Shown here: positions 47,690 through 62,220 of the stretch, one piece after another
Layout: every line of letters starts with the position of its first letter
Numbering within the stretch: position 1 is the stretch's first letter
The notes under the pieces: model-generated
Told to the model about the DNA's origin: nothing
The model's database searches: none
The model's input: the letters and a program-made list of their open reading frames with translations, nothing else
Program-made: the position numbers and the translations under genes
NCBI RefSeq assembly: GCF_932526225.1
Contig: NC_064039.1
Coordinates: 6,275,001-6,339,000, forward strand
Direction: 5' to 3'
From: Nematostella vectensis
Taxonomy: Eukaryota; Cnidaria; Anthozoa; Actiniaria; Edwardsiidae
DNA length: 64,000 nt

Positions 47690-50600
47690 TAAGCTAAGCT
47701 CCTTATGCTCTGTACATTACATCCATGCTAATCAAATCTGAGCTAAGCCCCTTATCAACTTTATATTAGACAAGATTAATCAAAATGAGGAAAGCCCTTC
47801 AGCACTGCACATGAGGCCAATGCTAATCAAACTGAGCTAAGCCCCTTATAAAACGTTTATTTGACTAACACCAACCAAAATATCCGCCCCATATCCACTC
47901 TACACCACATAAATGATAATCAAACTGAGCTGAGGCCCCTATCTACTGTACATCAGACCAATGATCATCAAACTGAAGTAAGCACCTTATCTAGCGCATT
48001 TAGACACGCTAATGAAACAAAGCAAAGCCCCTCCTTCACAGTACAGAAGACTGATGCTAATCAAACTTAGCTATGCCTCTTATCCATTGTACATGAAACC
48101 CTTATTCAACAGAGCTGAGCCCCTTATCCAATAATAATCAAACTGATTTAAGCCCCTTGTATATTAGACTAAAACTACTCAAAGAAAAGACCCATATCCC
48201 CTCGACACCTGACCAATTAAATTCAGACTGAGCTGTGCCACTTATCCACTGTACGACAAACAAATTATAATCAAACTGTACAAAGCGGCTTATTTACTTG
48301 AAAACAAGCCAATAATAATCAAACTGAACTAAGCAACTTATCCACCACACACCAAACTGATGCTAATCAAACAAAGCTCAGTCTGTTATCCACAGTACAC
48401 GAGAGCTAAACTAACTCAACTGAGCTAAGGCCCTTATCCACCGTACAAACTGAACAAAGCTACTTATATATCGCATGCTAATCAAACTAAACCCCTTATC
48501 CACTATACACAAGACTTAGCTAGGGCCCCTTATCCACTGTACAAATGACCAACGCTAATTCAACAGAGCTAAGCCCCTTGTCTACTGTTGTTCAGACAAA
48601 TAATAAACAAACTGAATTAAGCCCGCCTATCCGCTGTTTATATGACCGGCTCCAACTAAACTGCTCTAAGCTCCTCAGCACTGCACAAGCAGCCAATGCT
48701 TCTTAAACTGAGCATAGCCCATTACTCACCGCACACCAAAATGACGCTAAGCAAACTGAGCCAAGCCCCTTATCCACCGCACATCAAACTGGTGCTAAGC
48801 AAACTGAGCTAAGCCCCTTATCCACCGCACACCAAAATAACACTAAGCAAACTGAACTAAGCCCCTTATCCACCACACACAAAACTGGTGCTAAGCAAAC
48901 TGAACTAAACCCCCTTAAAATCCACTGCACACCAAACTGACACTAAGCAAACTGAACTACGCCCCTTATCCACTGCACATACTGATGCTTATCAAACTGG
49001 GCCATTTCCTTTATCCAATATACACAGACCAATACTAATCAAACTGAACTAAGCCTTATATTCACTGTACACAAGACCAACTCTAATTCAACTGAGCTTA
49101 GCACTTTATCCATTGCACACCAGACTGATGCAACACAAGACCAGCACTAGCTCATTTAAGCTAAGCCCTCACCACAGCACACCAAACCACAGACAAATGC
49201 TAATCAAACTAAAAGTACCTTAACCTCTGTACATCAAATTAAACTTTACCACTTATCCATCACACACCAGACTGATGCCAATCAAAGTGAGTTAAGCCCC
49301 TCAAACACTGTACACAAGACCAACACTGACTCATCTGAGCCAGGGCCCTCAACACAGCACACCAGGCAAATGATAATCAAACTGAGCTAAGCCCCGTATC
49401 CACTGTAAACCAATATGAGGTAAGCCCCATCTGCTCTACAACAAACCAATGATAATCAAACTGAGTTATCAGAACAATAATAACCAAACTGAACTTAACA
49501 CCTTATCCACTGTACACCAGACCAATGATAGTCTAATTCACTTATCAACTCTACATCAAACAAATATTAATCAAACTGAACTAAGCACCTTATCTAATGC
49601 ATTTAGACAAACACGAATGAAACCGAGCAAAGCCTCTTATCCACCATACACAAGACTGATGTTATTCTAACTGAGCTTAAGCCCCTTATACACCACACAC
49701 TATACTGGTGCTTAATCAAACTGGGCTTACTTATTCACTACACACCATACTGATGCTATTCCAACTGAGCTTAAGCCCCTTATTCACTACACACTATACT
49801 GATGCTATTCAAACTGAGCTTACTTATTCACTACACACCATACTGATGCTATTCCAACTGAGCTTGAGCCCCTTATTCACTACACACTATACTGATGCTA
49901 TTCAAACTGAGCTTAAGCCCCTTATTCACCATACACCATACTGATGCTATTCAAACTGAGCTTACTTATTCACTACACACCATACTGATGCTATCCAAAC
50001 TGAGCTTAAGCCCCTTATTCACTACACACCATACTGATGCTATTCAAACTGAGCTTAAGCCCCTTATTCACTACACACTATACTGATGCTATTCAAACTG
50101 AGCTTACTTATTCACTACACACTATACTGATGCTATTCAAACTGAGCTTACTTATTCACTACACACCATACTGATGCTATCCAAACTGAGCTTAAGCCCC
50201 TTATTCACTACACACCATACTGATGCTATTCAAACTGAGCTTAAGCCCGTTATTCACTACACACCATACGGATGCTATCCAAACTGAGCTTTTAAGCCCC
50301 TTATTCACTACACACTATACTAGTGCTATTCAAACTGAGCTTAAGCCCCTTATTCACTACACACCATACTGATGCTATTCCAACTGAGCTTAAGCCCCTT
50401 ATTCACTACACACCATACTGATGCTATTCAAACTGATTTTAAGCCCCTTATTCACTACACACCATACTGATGCTATTCAAACTGAGCTTAAGCCCCTTAT
50501 TCACCACACACCATACTGATGTTATTCTAACTGAGCTTAAGCCCCTTATACACCACACACTATACTGGTGCTTAATCAAACTGGGCTTACTTATTCACTA

Positions 50601-53600
50601 CACACCATACTGATGCTATTCAAACCGAGCTTAAGCCGTTATTCACTACACACTATACGGATGCTATCCAAACTGAGCTAAAGCCCCTTATTCACTACAC
50701 ACCATACTGATGCTATTCAAACTGAGCTTAAGCCCGTTATTCACTACACACCATACGGATGCTATCCAAACTGAGCTTTTAAGCCCCTTATTCACTACAC
50801 ACTATACTAGTGCTATTCAAACTGAGCTTAAGCCCCTTATTCACTACACACCATACTGATGCTATTCCAACTGAGCTTAAGCCCCTTATTCACTACACAC
50901 CATACTGATGCTATTCAAACTGATTTTAAGCCCCTTATTCACTACACACCATACTGATGCTATTCAAACTGAGCTTAAGCCCCTTATTCACCACACACCA
51001 TACTGATGTTATTCTAACTGAGCTTAAGCCCCTTATACACCACACACTATGCTGGTGCTTAATCAAACTGGGCTTACTTATTCACTACACACCATACGGA
51101 TGCTATCCAAACTGAGCTTAAGCCCCTTATTCACTACACACCATACTGATGCTATTCCAACTGAGCTTAAGCCCCTTATTCACTACACACTATACTGATG
51201 CTATTCAAACTGAGCTTACTTATTCACTACACACCATACTGATGCTATTCAAACTGAGCTTACTTATTCACTACACACCATACTGATGCTATCCAAACTG
51301 AGCTTAAGCCCCTTATTCACTACACACCATACTGATGCTATTCAAACTGAGCTTAAGCCCGTTATTCACTACACACCATACGGATGCTATCCAAACTAAG
51401 CTTAAGCCCCTTATTCACTACACACTATACTAGTGCTATTCAAACTGAGCTTAAGCCCCTTATTCACTACACACCATACTGATGCTATTCCAACTGAGCT
51501 TAAGCCCATTATTCACTACACACTATACTGGTGCTTAATCAAACTGGGCTTACTTATTCACTACACACCATACTGATGCTATTCAAACTGAGCTTAAGCC
51601 CCTTATTCACTACACACCATACTGATGCTATTCCAACTGAGCTTAAGCCCCTTATACACCACACACCATACTGGTGCTATTCAAACTGAGTCTAAGCCCC
51701 TTATACACCACACACTATACTGATGCTATTCAAACTGAGCTTAAGCCCCTTATTCACTACACACTATACTGATGCTATTCCAACTGAGCTTTAGCCCCTT
51801 ATACACCACACACCATACTAGATGCTATTCAAACTGAGCTTAAGGCCCTTATTCACCACACACTATACTGATGCTATTCAAACTGAGCTTAAGCCCCTTA
51901 TACACCACACACTATACTGATGCTATTCCAACTGAGCTTAAGCCCCTTATACACCACACACTATACTGATGCTATTCAAACTGAGCTTAAGCCCCTTATA
52001 CACCACACACTATACTGATGCTATTCAAACTGAGCTTAAGCCCCTTATTCACTACACATCATACTGATGCTATTCCAACTGAGCTTAAGCCCCTTATACA
52101 CCACACACCATACTGATGCTATTCAAACTGAGCTTAAGCCCCTTATACACCACACACCATACTGATGTTATTCTAACTGAGCTTAAGCCCCTTATACACC
52201 ACACACTATACTGGTGCTTAATCAAACTGGGCTTACTTATTCACTACACACCATACTGATGCTATTCAAACAGAGCTTAAGCCCCTTATTTACTACACAC
52301 CATACTGATGCTATTCAATCTGAGCTTAAGCCCCTCATTCACTACACACCATACTGATGCTATTCAAACTGAGTTTAAGCCCCTTATTCACCACACACTA
52401 TACTGATGCTATTCCAACTGAGCTTAAGCCCCTTATACACCACACACCATACTGATGCTATTCCAACTGAGCTTTAGCCCCTTATACACTACACACCATA
52501 CTGATGCTATCCAAACTGAGCTTAAGGCCCTTATTCACTACACACCATACTGATGCTATTCAAACTGAGTTTAAGCCCCTTATACACCACACACTATACT
52601 GATGCTATGCAAATGTTAATGACACTGAATTAAGCGCTTATCCACTGTAAACTAGACCAACACTAACTCATCTGAACTATGCCCCACCAGAACCTAGTGT
52701 TTAGAATTAAGCCCCTATCCACTGTTCATCATCAGACTAATAATAATCAAAACAAGTTAAGCTCTTACCCACTGTTTATACGATCAGCTCTAATAAAAAT
52801 GAGCTAAGCCCCTCAGCACTGTATAAAGGCCAATGCTAAGCAAACTGAGCTGACTCCCTTATTCACTGTACAGAATTGAAATGCACAACACACCAGATAC
52901 TGATGTCCAACACACACCAGATTCTGGTGCTTATCAAACTGAACCAGCCCATATCAACTGTACATAAGACTGAGCCAAGCACCTTTTCCATCAAATTGGA
53001 CTTAAGCCAGTTATCATCAGACTGATGCCTCCAGTTATATCATCAAACTGAGCTAAGCCCCTTGTACACAAGACAATCCTAATTCAACTCAGCTTAGCCC
53101 CTAGCCAACACACAAGGGGCCAATGCTAATCAAACTGAGCTACAAGTGCACTTTACGTCAAATTGAACTCAGCCAGTTATCCATCACATACCAGACAAAT
53201 GCTAATCAAACTGAGCTAGTATATGGGAACAATAATAATCAAACTGACTAGGTCCCTTATCAACCACACACCAGACTGATGCTAAGCATACTGAACTAAA
53301 CCCCCTATTGTACACAAGACTGAGCTAAGCACCTTTTCCACTGTAAACCAGACCAATCCTAATTTAACTGTGCATGGCCCCTTATCCAATAATAATCAAA
53401 ATGGAATTATGCACCGCACACCAGACTAATGCTAAGCAAACTGAGCTGAGCGCCTAATCCATTGTACATAAGACCAATGCTATTCAAACTGGGCTAATCC
53501 ATATATTCACTGTACATAAGACCAATGCTATTCAAACTGGGCTAATCCTTATAATCACTGTAGTTGAACCCCATATCTGCTGTACAGGTGACCAATGCTA

Positions 53601-53645
53601 ATCAAACTGAGTTGAGCCTCTTATCCACCACACACCAGGCAGGGC
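47690..53645 (+). repeat. 49-bp satellite, about 6 kb
   Basis: Unit CTTATTCACTACACACCATA plus CTGATGCTATTCAAACTGAG plus CTTAAGCCC; a 43-bp variant lacks the AAGCCC part. The flanks (47.7-49.6 and 52.6-53.6 kb) are strongly diverged; the centre (49.66-52.6 kb) is nearly uniform. A block with CCCGTTATTC, ATACGGATGC and CATACTAGTGC or relatives recurs about 487 bp apart (50,246; 50,732; again near 51,357), a higher-order repeat. No gene within. Confidence 0.94.
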
Positions 53646-56600
53646 AGTAGAAGTGATTATTTAACCTGAAAAGGAAAAAAATAATAAAAGTAACAGTTAT
53701 TGATTAAGTGCCTTTTTGTAGAGGTTATATACAGTAAAAAAGAACATGCAAAACAACAGACAGGTGATACAACTATTGCAGGTAGACTGGGCAATTCCAC
53801 ATGAGATATGCAATATCAAGATTTTTTCAAATTACATTGAGCCTTCCAAACCATTGAGCCTTATGAAAATGATAAAATATTGAGAATTTGGGTTCACGCC
53901 CATTTCACAGGGCTCACTGAAAAAGGGGCTTGTGCCTTGGAGTGAAAAAAATTCCAGATTTCTCACTTGTTTCTGCATGAGGACACATTATTGTGGACAT
54001 TACTTAATGTCCACAACGTTGACATATTTAAGTTTAATTTAGGAAAAAAGCTTCACATAAATGTGAAGAATCATTAAAATTCATCTTTTAGATACATGCA
54101 TCTTTTATGTAAAAAATAAAAATTGAGAATATCTATCCTACTTATATCATATTTTTTTTTCAAAAAGAAAGGTTGATTTTTATGTTATCTCTGCAATACT
54201 TCTATTTCAATGAATAAAAAAAACTGGATGTCATTTTTTTGGGGAAAGCTACAGTACGACTTTTGCAGTGAATGGTATGAGAAGCAATTTAAAATAGAAT
54301 TAGAAACAAATGTCAATTTTTGTCTTTGGATGTGATGCACAACAATCATGAACAAAAAGAATGTAAACATCATGGAAATCATCATTCTCCATACACAGAG
54401 CTTCTGGAATTACGCAAAAAAAACCCTCAAAATTACGCGGGATTCTTTACTAAATTATCCGCTACATTACACGGAATATCAACTGTTACGCCCAAACTAC
54501 ATTTTGTACCGAAGGAAAGCACGAAATAACTTGAAAAGGTGATTTTTTTGTGTGAAAATAGGCAAGTTTTCATTGGCTCCGCTACCAGCCTATAAAAAAA
54601 GGTATTTTATTATTAGTCCTAGGCCTTCGCAGTTTAGCAAAAGAGCACCTAGTCATTTTATTTGTTTTCGAAATTCCGTTCGAAACATCGCACTCTTACA
54701 AAGAATATCTCTCTTTTTTTACGAGAAATAGAGGTAAGAACCCATCAGCTGTGCAATTAAATGTTTTGTCTTTCAAAATTTATGCAAATTATGTGGGATT
54801 ATGTGGAAATTTGTGGATTACGCGGAAAAAGCCAAATTACGCGCTTCCGCACAAGCGCGTAATTCCAGAAGCCCTGCATACATGAGATGTAAGACCAAAA
54901 CAATGAGCTTGTCACAAGTTTGAAGAACAAGAGGCTAAAAGTAAACATAAAGGAGAAACTTTTACATTTGGAAGGCCAGCTTAAAGTCACTTTGTTCCCT
55001 ATAAAAATAGAAAAAATGTGCACTCTATAAACAAATGGAGGGTTCAACTTTGAAATAAATATGAGTGTTTGCATAACTTGTATAAAATATTTGGATGTTT
55101 TGGATTGGACAAAAATCCACATTTATGCTGTTTTAAGTATGAGCAGAGCTTGATGTGCCCTAAAATTGGATTGGGATGACTTATAACTTCTGGTTTAGGG
55201 CTGGATTTCAATATAAATTGTTGCTGATTTGCTGCAATGATAATGCTATGGAGAACATTTCTCATTTGTTATTTGAGAGAAGTAGGTACTATACCCATTA
55301 TAGACCACAAAAATTGATGGCAAGGAAATTTAGAAAACGATCGCAAGAAGTGTTTTACTGACCATATTATCGAAAGCTCTTACCTAATATCAGACTTCTT
55401 TGTGAGAGTAATACAAAAAAAAATGCAAGTATTTTAACTGTAACTAAAATACCACAGACAATAATTGTTGACGAATTTAGTTTTTAAAAGTCATGTTTGT
55501 AAATGTCTGACAGCTCAAATTTATGTTGAATAATTCAGCAAATGTTAGACTGTCTGATAATACATCGGGTTGCAAGGGTAAGGTACTGTCCAAACAAATC
55601 AGGAATACAGAGGCCAAATAGCATCCTGAGACATCAACAACAAAATGGAAGGTTTTTAAACTCGCCATGAGGTGCATGAGTAAAGATTATTTCTTGTTTT
55701 GGGAATTATAGCCAAATTCGTTGTTGTGCGACCTCCAAAAATCCAAAATCCCTTTCTTTGTTTGATAATGGTGCGTAGTCAATCAAACCAAACAATCAAA
55801 ACCAGCTGTAATAAACACCAAGTCTTGTAAAAAGCTTTGGAAAACATTGTTCTCTAAATGTCAGTTCTTCAACTTGACGAGTGATTTTTATGATTTTTTT
55901 TTGCAACTGTCCAATAATAGGTACCGTCTGAAAATAGGTATGAGTACCTTAAAGGTTCTGTAACACCCTATCAAACAAATTTCATTATCCTCTTTAACAA
56001 ATATTCTGGCATAGAATACAAATATTGTGGTCAATTTGTTTAAAAGCCATGTAAATGTTTATTCATATTAACATTATATACAGTCATAAAAACACTAACA
56101 GCTTTCTTAACTTGAACTGTTTTAATATTAGCTTATCTATTTGATAACCCATTAAGCATTGTGGGTTATGAGACATGGGCTCCTTAAAAGTGTGGTATGC
56201 CAGTTCAGGAAGAAAGGAAGTAATATAATGGTTCATTGTCCTTGTGAAAATGCCAAAAAGTCATGAAGATATTCAGCAGAAATCGCAAGCTGTGCACCAA
56301 CTATCAGTGTAATGGTGAACGGTGAACGGAAAGATGCCGAGAAATGGCAATTTCTAGTGAGAATTCACCCCAATTCAGAAGGAAATCTTTGCAGTTATGG
56401 CTTCTCTTTTAATAAAACTGTACCTGTATCTCCTTAAAAGGAAACAGTGTGAACAGGAAACCATTTAACCATTTCATAATCCCATGACAATTAAAGACTT
56501 ATTAGAGATGACATTAAATTTTAACAAAGAAGCAGTAAGCTGTTCCTCTGTGCTGTTCATTGATTAGTGTCTGCAGATAAGTCTTGTTGTTTTCTCTTGA

Positions 56601-58860
56601 ATTTGTAGAGTTATCATAGATAAATATACACATTTTTTTGTCAAACAGTTCCTCTGACTTGATTTCAGAGGTTCGCAATAATGCACGGTTATTGATTAAA
56701 TCGACCAAATCATGATAGCTACACAGAGGAAATCTTGCATGTGATTCACCCTGAGCTTACATAATATTCTATCTAATCCTTGCAATACTTTGAAGCTTTG
56801 AAAACTGTTTGGTAAACTGGAAAAACCGAAAGTGTGCGACGTTCTGCTACCAAGCTGCCATTTTGAACTATTGGTTTACTGCGAATGAAATGCCAGAGTG
56901 GCCTGGAGTCGAATGTTTTGATGGCCAATGTTAATCCATTTTTTCCCTCCTTCCCAAACTGGCATTCTCCCCACTGCTTAGAGCTTAGCTGCTTAGTGTA
57001 TCCAACCGGAAGTAATATTGCAAAAGTGAAAAGGTAAACTTTTAGGCCAAAATGGACAAAAATACCACAATATTCATATTGGTTGCCAGATTTGCTAAAG
57101 ATGACCCCCGAGGTGTTAACAGGAACTAATGAACTAGGTGTTCACATAGTCATGTTTGGGCTGAAGAAAACAAATGTGCCATATGACTGTCAATTAGTTT
57201 AACTAAGACAAAATAAAGATGCAGTAAACAAAGCATAAATATTGAGAATAAAACCTAAAATCGTCAGAAATGTGTAATGAAAGCCCGTTTAGATTTGAAA
57301 GGCAATTAAAAAAAAACGGTTCAAATTTTAATTTGGATTTTTCGCGCTTATTTTAAAAGGTGTCATTAAGTACTCATAAGTATTGCGCGCATGTACAAAC
57401 AACAAACTTCAAAAATTTATAGCCTGCGTAGCGGCTATAAAAAAATTATCGCTTCAAAACCTATCCAAACATCGCTTATTTTCCGTTTTGTTTCAAGAAA
57501 GATTGATGAGTAGGTTATGTTATATATAGAGCCACTTTATTTTATGCTTGTCTTTACGGAGCTACGCACTCACTGAAGAAATGAATAAATTTTGTTCGGC
57601 TCGAGCGAGGGCCGAGTACGGGAGAATACAAGGTTGAGGATTAGTTAATAAAACAAATCACGATTATCATTATCATTTAAACTTACCTTCCGGATGTGCT
57701 CCAAAATCTTTATACAAAGTATTTAGAAGGTAAAAATGGATGTTTAACTTCGGATGGTGGATGATTTTCGATGATGAAGGATCGTGCAACCACGGCTCGT
57801 CTCGAAAACAGTTCTCCAACTCAAACTGTCTTCAGATAAACTGCTGCCAAGGTAACACTACAAATGATATATACCACAGGAGTCCCGTCGAATGAGCGTG
57901 CATTATTCCTTCTGTATCTCAATGATGTATTTATCGATTCTTTTATTAATACTTATTTACTTTAACGAAAATTTGAAAGACCTGTCAACTAATCTTCAGA
58001 TTATATAATAAGGAGGTATCTCAGAAATTATGAAAAAATATAAAACGTAGAAATCGAGGATCAATGTTTTTACAGCCTAATAGTGACTGGGTGTTTCCGA
58101 AACTTTAAATTAAAGTCCGTATAACCACCTTTCACTAGCAGAAAGAAACATTGATAAGCTTTCAAATTATGAAAAGGAAATTGAATTTGATTGAGATTTA
58201 GTTTTCCTACAGAACTTTGAAAATTGATGGTCATTTTCTTGGCCGCACAAAACGGGGATTGAATCTTAGGGTACTATCGTTTTCCGTTTTGGCAAAGAAG
58301 TCTAAACAACGCTTTTAAATAATATCGATCAACCACTCCTTTGTTATTGTTTAATACAGTGGTTTATTTGCAAAAAAACTTCAACATAACAATCCACGAA
58401 TGAAGTCTGATACGTTATTGACGATATTTGATTGAAAATATTTTGGTTACTCGCTTGAACTAGCTGATGGAAACGGATGTTTTGTGTAATTCGGCATTAA
58501 GTAGGAGTATAAAATGGTGGCGTGATTAGCCTTCTTTAAGCTCGTAAAAATTCTGAGACGGCAATCACAAAATAATAACTCGATTTTGCATTGCTACCTA
58601 CACTAAAAAAATTGCATTGCTACCTACACACTACCCAAAGGAAAACGGAAGAAATGTGAAGGGAATCATCACAGGTAGCTCGAGCTCTTTATTTATCTCT
58701 ATTGAGTAAACATAAACATGAAAAAGAAACAAAAGGCTTATCGAAGAGGAAAGTGTTGTTTAGGGCGTTAGCCCTTATTGACAGCAAAATAGACCATCCC
58801 CATTCACAGTAGGGATTGTTAAAAATAACTCCGTTTGCATAGATTACACCGTGTAAGAGT
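53646..58860. other. Gene-free stretch with one MITE
   Basis: I find no convincing coding sequence on either strand over 5.2 kb. Two sites could belong to a minus-strand non-coding transcript: a donor-like CCGGAAG|GTAAGT near 57,685 and an acceptor TTTTCCTTTTCAG| near 53,668. This is a weak suggestion. Confidence 0.5.
54396..54876. mobile_element. hAT-type MITE, 481 bp
   Basis: Terminal repeats CAGAGCTTCTGGAATTACGC and CAGGGCTTCTGGAATTACGC (complement at the right end). CAGRG starts are typical of hAT elements. Flanks (CCATACA, CATACATG) are similar but do not give a perfect 8-bp duplication. The inside has repeated TTACGCGG-type words in both orientations. Confidence 0.8.
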
Positions 58861-59584
58861 GCATCATATATGTTTTCGCAAAAGTATTTGCATTTGTATT
58901 TGTGTGTGTGGTAATCCCCGTAGCTTAGATAACGCATTTGGTGCGGACCTACGGTTGTACAAGATTATCCATGTGCGTGTTACTCTCCATAGCTTAGATA
59001 ACGTGTCTGGTGTTGTCCTCATAACTACGGTTGTACAAGATTATCCGTGTGTGTGGTACTCTCCGTAGCTAAGATAACGTATCTGGTGTGGTCCTCATAA
59101 CTACGGTTGTACAAGATTATGGGTGTGTGGTACTCTCCGTAGCTTAGATAACGTGTCTGGTGCGGTCCTCGTAACTACGGTTGTACCAGATTATCCGTGT
59201 GCGTGTTACTCTCCATAGCTTAGATAACATGTCTGGTGCGGTCCTCGTAACTACGGTTGTACCAGATTATCCGTGTGTGTGTTACTCTCCATAGCTTAGA
59301 TAACGTGTCTGGTGTTGTCCTCATAACTACGGTTGTACAAGATTATCCGTGTGTGTGTGTGGTACTCTCCGTAGCTTAGATAACGTATCTGGTGTGGTCC
59401 TCATAACTACGGTTGTACAAGATTATCCGTGTGTGGTACTCTCTGTAGCTTAGATATCGTGTGTGATGTGTTCCTCGTAACTACGGTTGTAAAAGATTAT
59501 CCGTGTGTGGTACTCTCCGTAGCTAAGGATAACGTGTCAGTTGCGGTCCTCATAACTACAGTTGTACAAAATTATCCGTGTGTG

Positions 59585-60320
59585 GTAAACTCAGAAAATC
59601 ACCTAGTAAGCCCGCCCCGATAAGCTCTCCAACTCCTGTTATCCTCGGACCGAAAAGAAAATCCTGCTAACTGACAGGAGCACAAGAGCTCCAGTAAATG
59701 TACCGGGAATCTCAACTTATGCGAAAAATTGTACCAAAAAATCGATGTTTTTTTTCTAATATTTATAACTGAATTCATAGATCAATTACTCATCTTCAGT
59801 TTGCTAAGTTTAGATAATCAATTTGTTGCTTTTTTGTAATCAAATCTCGCCATTTTCAAGTCGTGTCGAGTTGTAGTAAATTTTCATCAGAGAGGAATAG
59901 AAACCCTTTCAATGGTTTTACAGAACACGGCAAGAAGAGGACCAATCACGGCTAACATCATTTTATGCGATCACTTATCGGCCAATAAGGTTTCACCTCG
60001 ATTTGACATGTAGCTGTCACCGTGCGCCTAAAAGATTGTAAACAACTTTGCGAAGTTATTGGAAGTTTTGCTACAACATGAGGCTTTATTACTTGTTTTT
60101 TAATCTTTTTTTTTTAAGTGCCTACGCTTAACGCGATGTTTGGTGTCTCAGCTGTCTAAAAACATCGAGAAATCAAGGATTTCTTATTAAAACTCATTCA
60201 TTATTCAGCCAATCTATTCATAAACTTTGAAAATTATAAATAATTACCTTATTCCCGAAAACTCTCCCGGTAACCTAACGGGTCCGGTAATTACCGGTCC
60301 ATTTCAGAAACGACCCCCTA
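59585..60320 (+). repeat. Satellite spacer, copy 1
   Basis: Direct repeat of 61,425-62,220, starting AACTCAGAAAATCA and including GTGTCGAGTTGTAGTAAATT and TAACCTAACGGGTCCGG-like ends. It lacks about 65 bp present in copy 2 (around 62,095-62,160). No intact gene. Confidence 0.92.
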
Positions 60321-61424
60321 ATGTGGTCCCCATAACTACGGTTGTACAAGATTATCCGTGTGTGTGGTACTCTCCATAGCTTGGATAACGTGTCTGGTGC
60401 GTTTCTCGTAACTACGACTGTGCAAGATTATCCTTGTGCGTGGTAATCTCCCTAGCTGAGATAATGCATTTGGTGCGGTCCTCATAACTACGGTTGTGCA
60501 AGGTTATCCGTGTGTGTGGTACTCTCCATAGCTTGGATAACGTGTCTGGTGCGTTCCTCGTAACTACGACTGTGCAAGATCATCCTTGTGCGTGGTAATC
60601 TCCGTAGCTGAGATAATGCATTTGGTGCAGTCCTCATAACTACGGTTGTAAAAGTGTATCTGTGTGTGTGGTACTCTCCGTAGCTTAGATAACGTGTCTG
60701 TTGCGGTCCTCGTAACTACGGTTGTACAAGATTATCCGTGTGTGTGTGTGGTACTCTCAGAAGCTTAGATAACGTGTCTGTTGCGGTCCTCATAACTACG
60801 GTTGTGCAAGATTATCCGTGTGTGGTACTCTCCATATCTTAGATAATGTGTCTGGTGCGGTCCTCATAACTACAGTTGTACAAGATTATCCGTGTGTGGT
60901 ACTCTCGATAGCTTAGATTACGTGTCTGCGGTCCTCATAAATACGGTTGTACAAGATTATCCGTGTGTGTGGTACTCTCCGTAGCTTAGATAACGTGTCT
61001 GGTGCGGTCCTCGTAACTACGGTTGTACAAGATTATCCGTGTGTGTGGTACTCTCCGTAGCTTAGATAACGTGTCTGCGGTCCTCATAAATACGGTTGTA
61101 CAAGATTATCCGTGTGTGTGGTACTCTCCGTAGCTTAGATAACGTGTCTGGTGTGGTCCTCGTAACTACGGTTGTACAAGATTATCCGTGTGTGTGGTAC
61201 TCTCCGTAGCTTAGATAACGTGTCTGTTGCGGTCCTCATAACTACGGTTGTACAAGATTATCCGTGTGTGTGGTACTCTCCGTAGCTTAGATAACGTGTC
61301 TGGTGTGGTCCTCATAACTACGGTTGTACAAGATTATCCGTGTGTGTGGTACTCTCCGTAGCTTAGATAACGTGTCAGTTGCGGTCCTCATTACTACAGT
61401 TGTACAAAATTGTCCGTGTGTGGT

Positions 61425-62220
61425 AAACTCAGAAAATCAACTAGTAAGCCCGCCCCGATAAGCTCTCCAATTCCTGTTATCTTCGGACCGAAAAGAAAAT
61501 CCTGCTAACTGACAGGAGCACAAGAGCTCCCGTAAATGTACCGGGAATCGCATCTTTTATGCGAAAAATGGTACCAAAAAATCGATGTTTTTTCCTATTA
61601 TTTATAGCTGAATTCATAGATCAATTACTCATCTTTAGTTTGCTAAGTTTAGATAATCAATTTGTTCCTTTTTTTGCTATCAAATCTCGCCATTTTCAAG
61701 TCGTGTCGAGTTGTAGTAAATTTTCATCAGAGAGGAATAGAAACCCTTCCAATGCTTTTACAGAACAAGGTAAGAAGAGGACCAATCACGGCTAACATCA
61801 TTTTATGCGATAACTTATCGGCCAATCAGGTTTCACCTCGATTTGACATGTAGCTGTCACCGTGCGCCTAAAAGATTGTAAACAACTTTGCGAAGTTATT
61901 GGAAGTTTTGCTACAACATGAGGCTTTATTACTTGTTTTTTAGTCTTTTTTTTAAAAAAGTGCCTACGCTTAACGCGATTTTTGGTGTCTCAGCTGTCTA
62001 AAAACATCGAGAAATCTAGGATTTCTTATTAAAACTCATTCATTATTCAGCCAATCTATTCATAAACTTTGAAAATTATAAATAATTACCTTATCGGGAG
62101 CCGGTAAACAACCAGCGTTAAGAAACGCATTTCCGCACCCGAAAAAGTATCCCGAAAACTCCCCCGGTAACCTAACGGGTCCGGTAATTACCGGTCCTTT
62201 TCAGAAACGACCCCCCTTAT
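61425..62220 (+). repeat. Satellite spacer, copy 2
   Basis: About 1.84 kb downstream of copy 1 and highly similar. Contains the additional GAGCCGGTAAACAACCAGCG segment. Short open frames differ between copies, which argues against coding. Confidence 0.92.

Noticed and set aside
49449-50086. Open frames in the 49-bp satellite
   Set aside because: Repeat translation with no start context or homology.
58689-58937. 82-codon minus-strand frame at the satellite edge
   Set aside because: Runs into the 76-bp satellite, no recognisable domain, no splice or promoter support.
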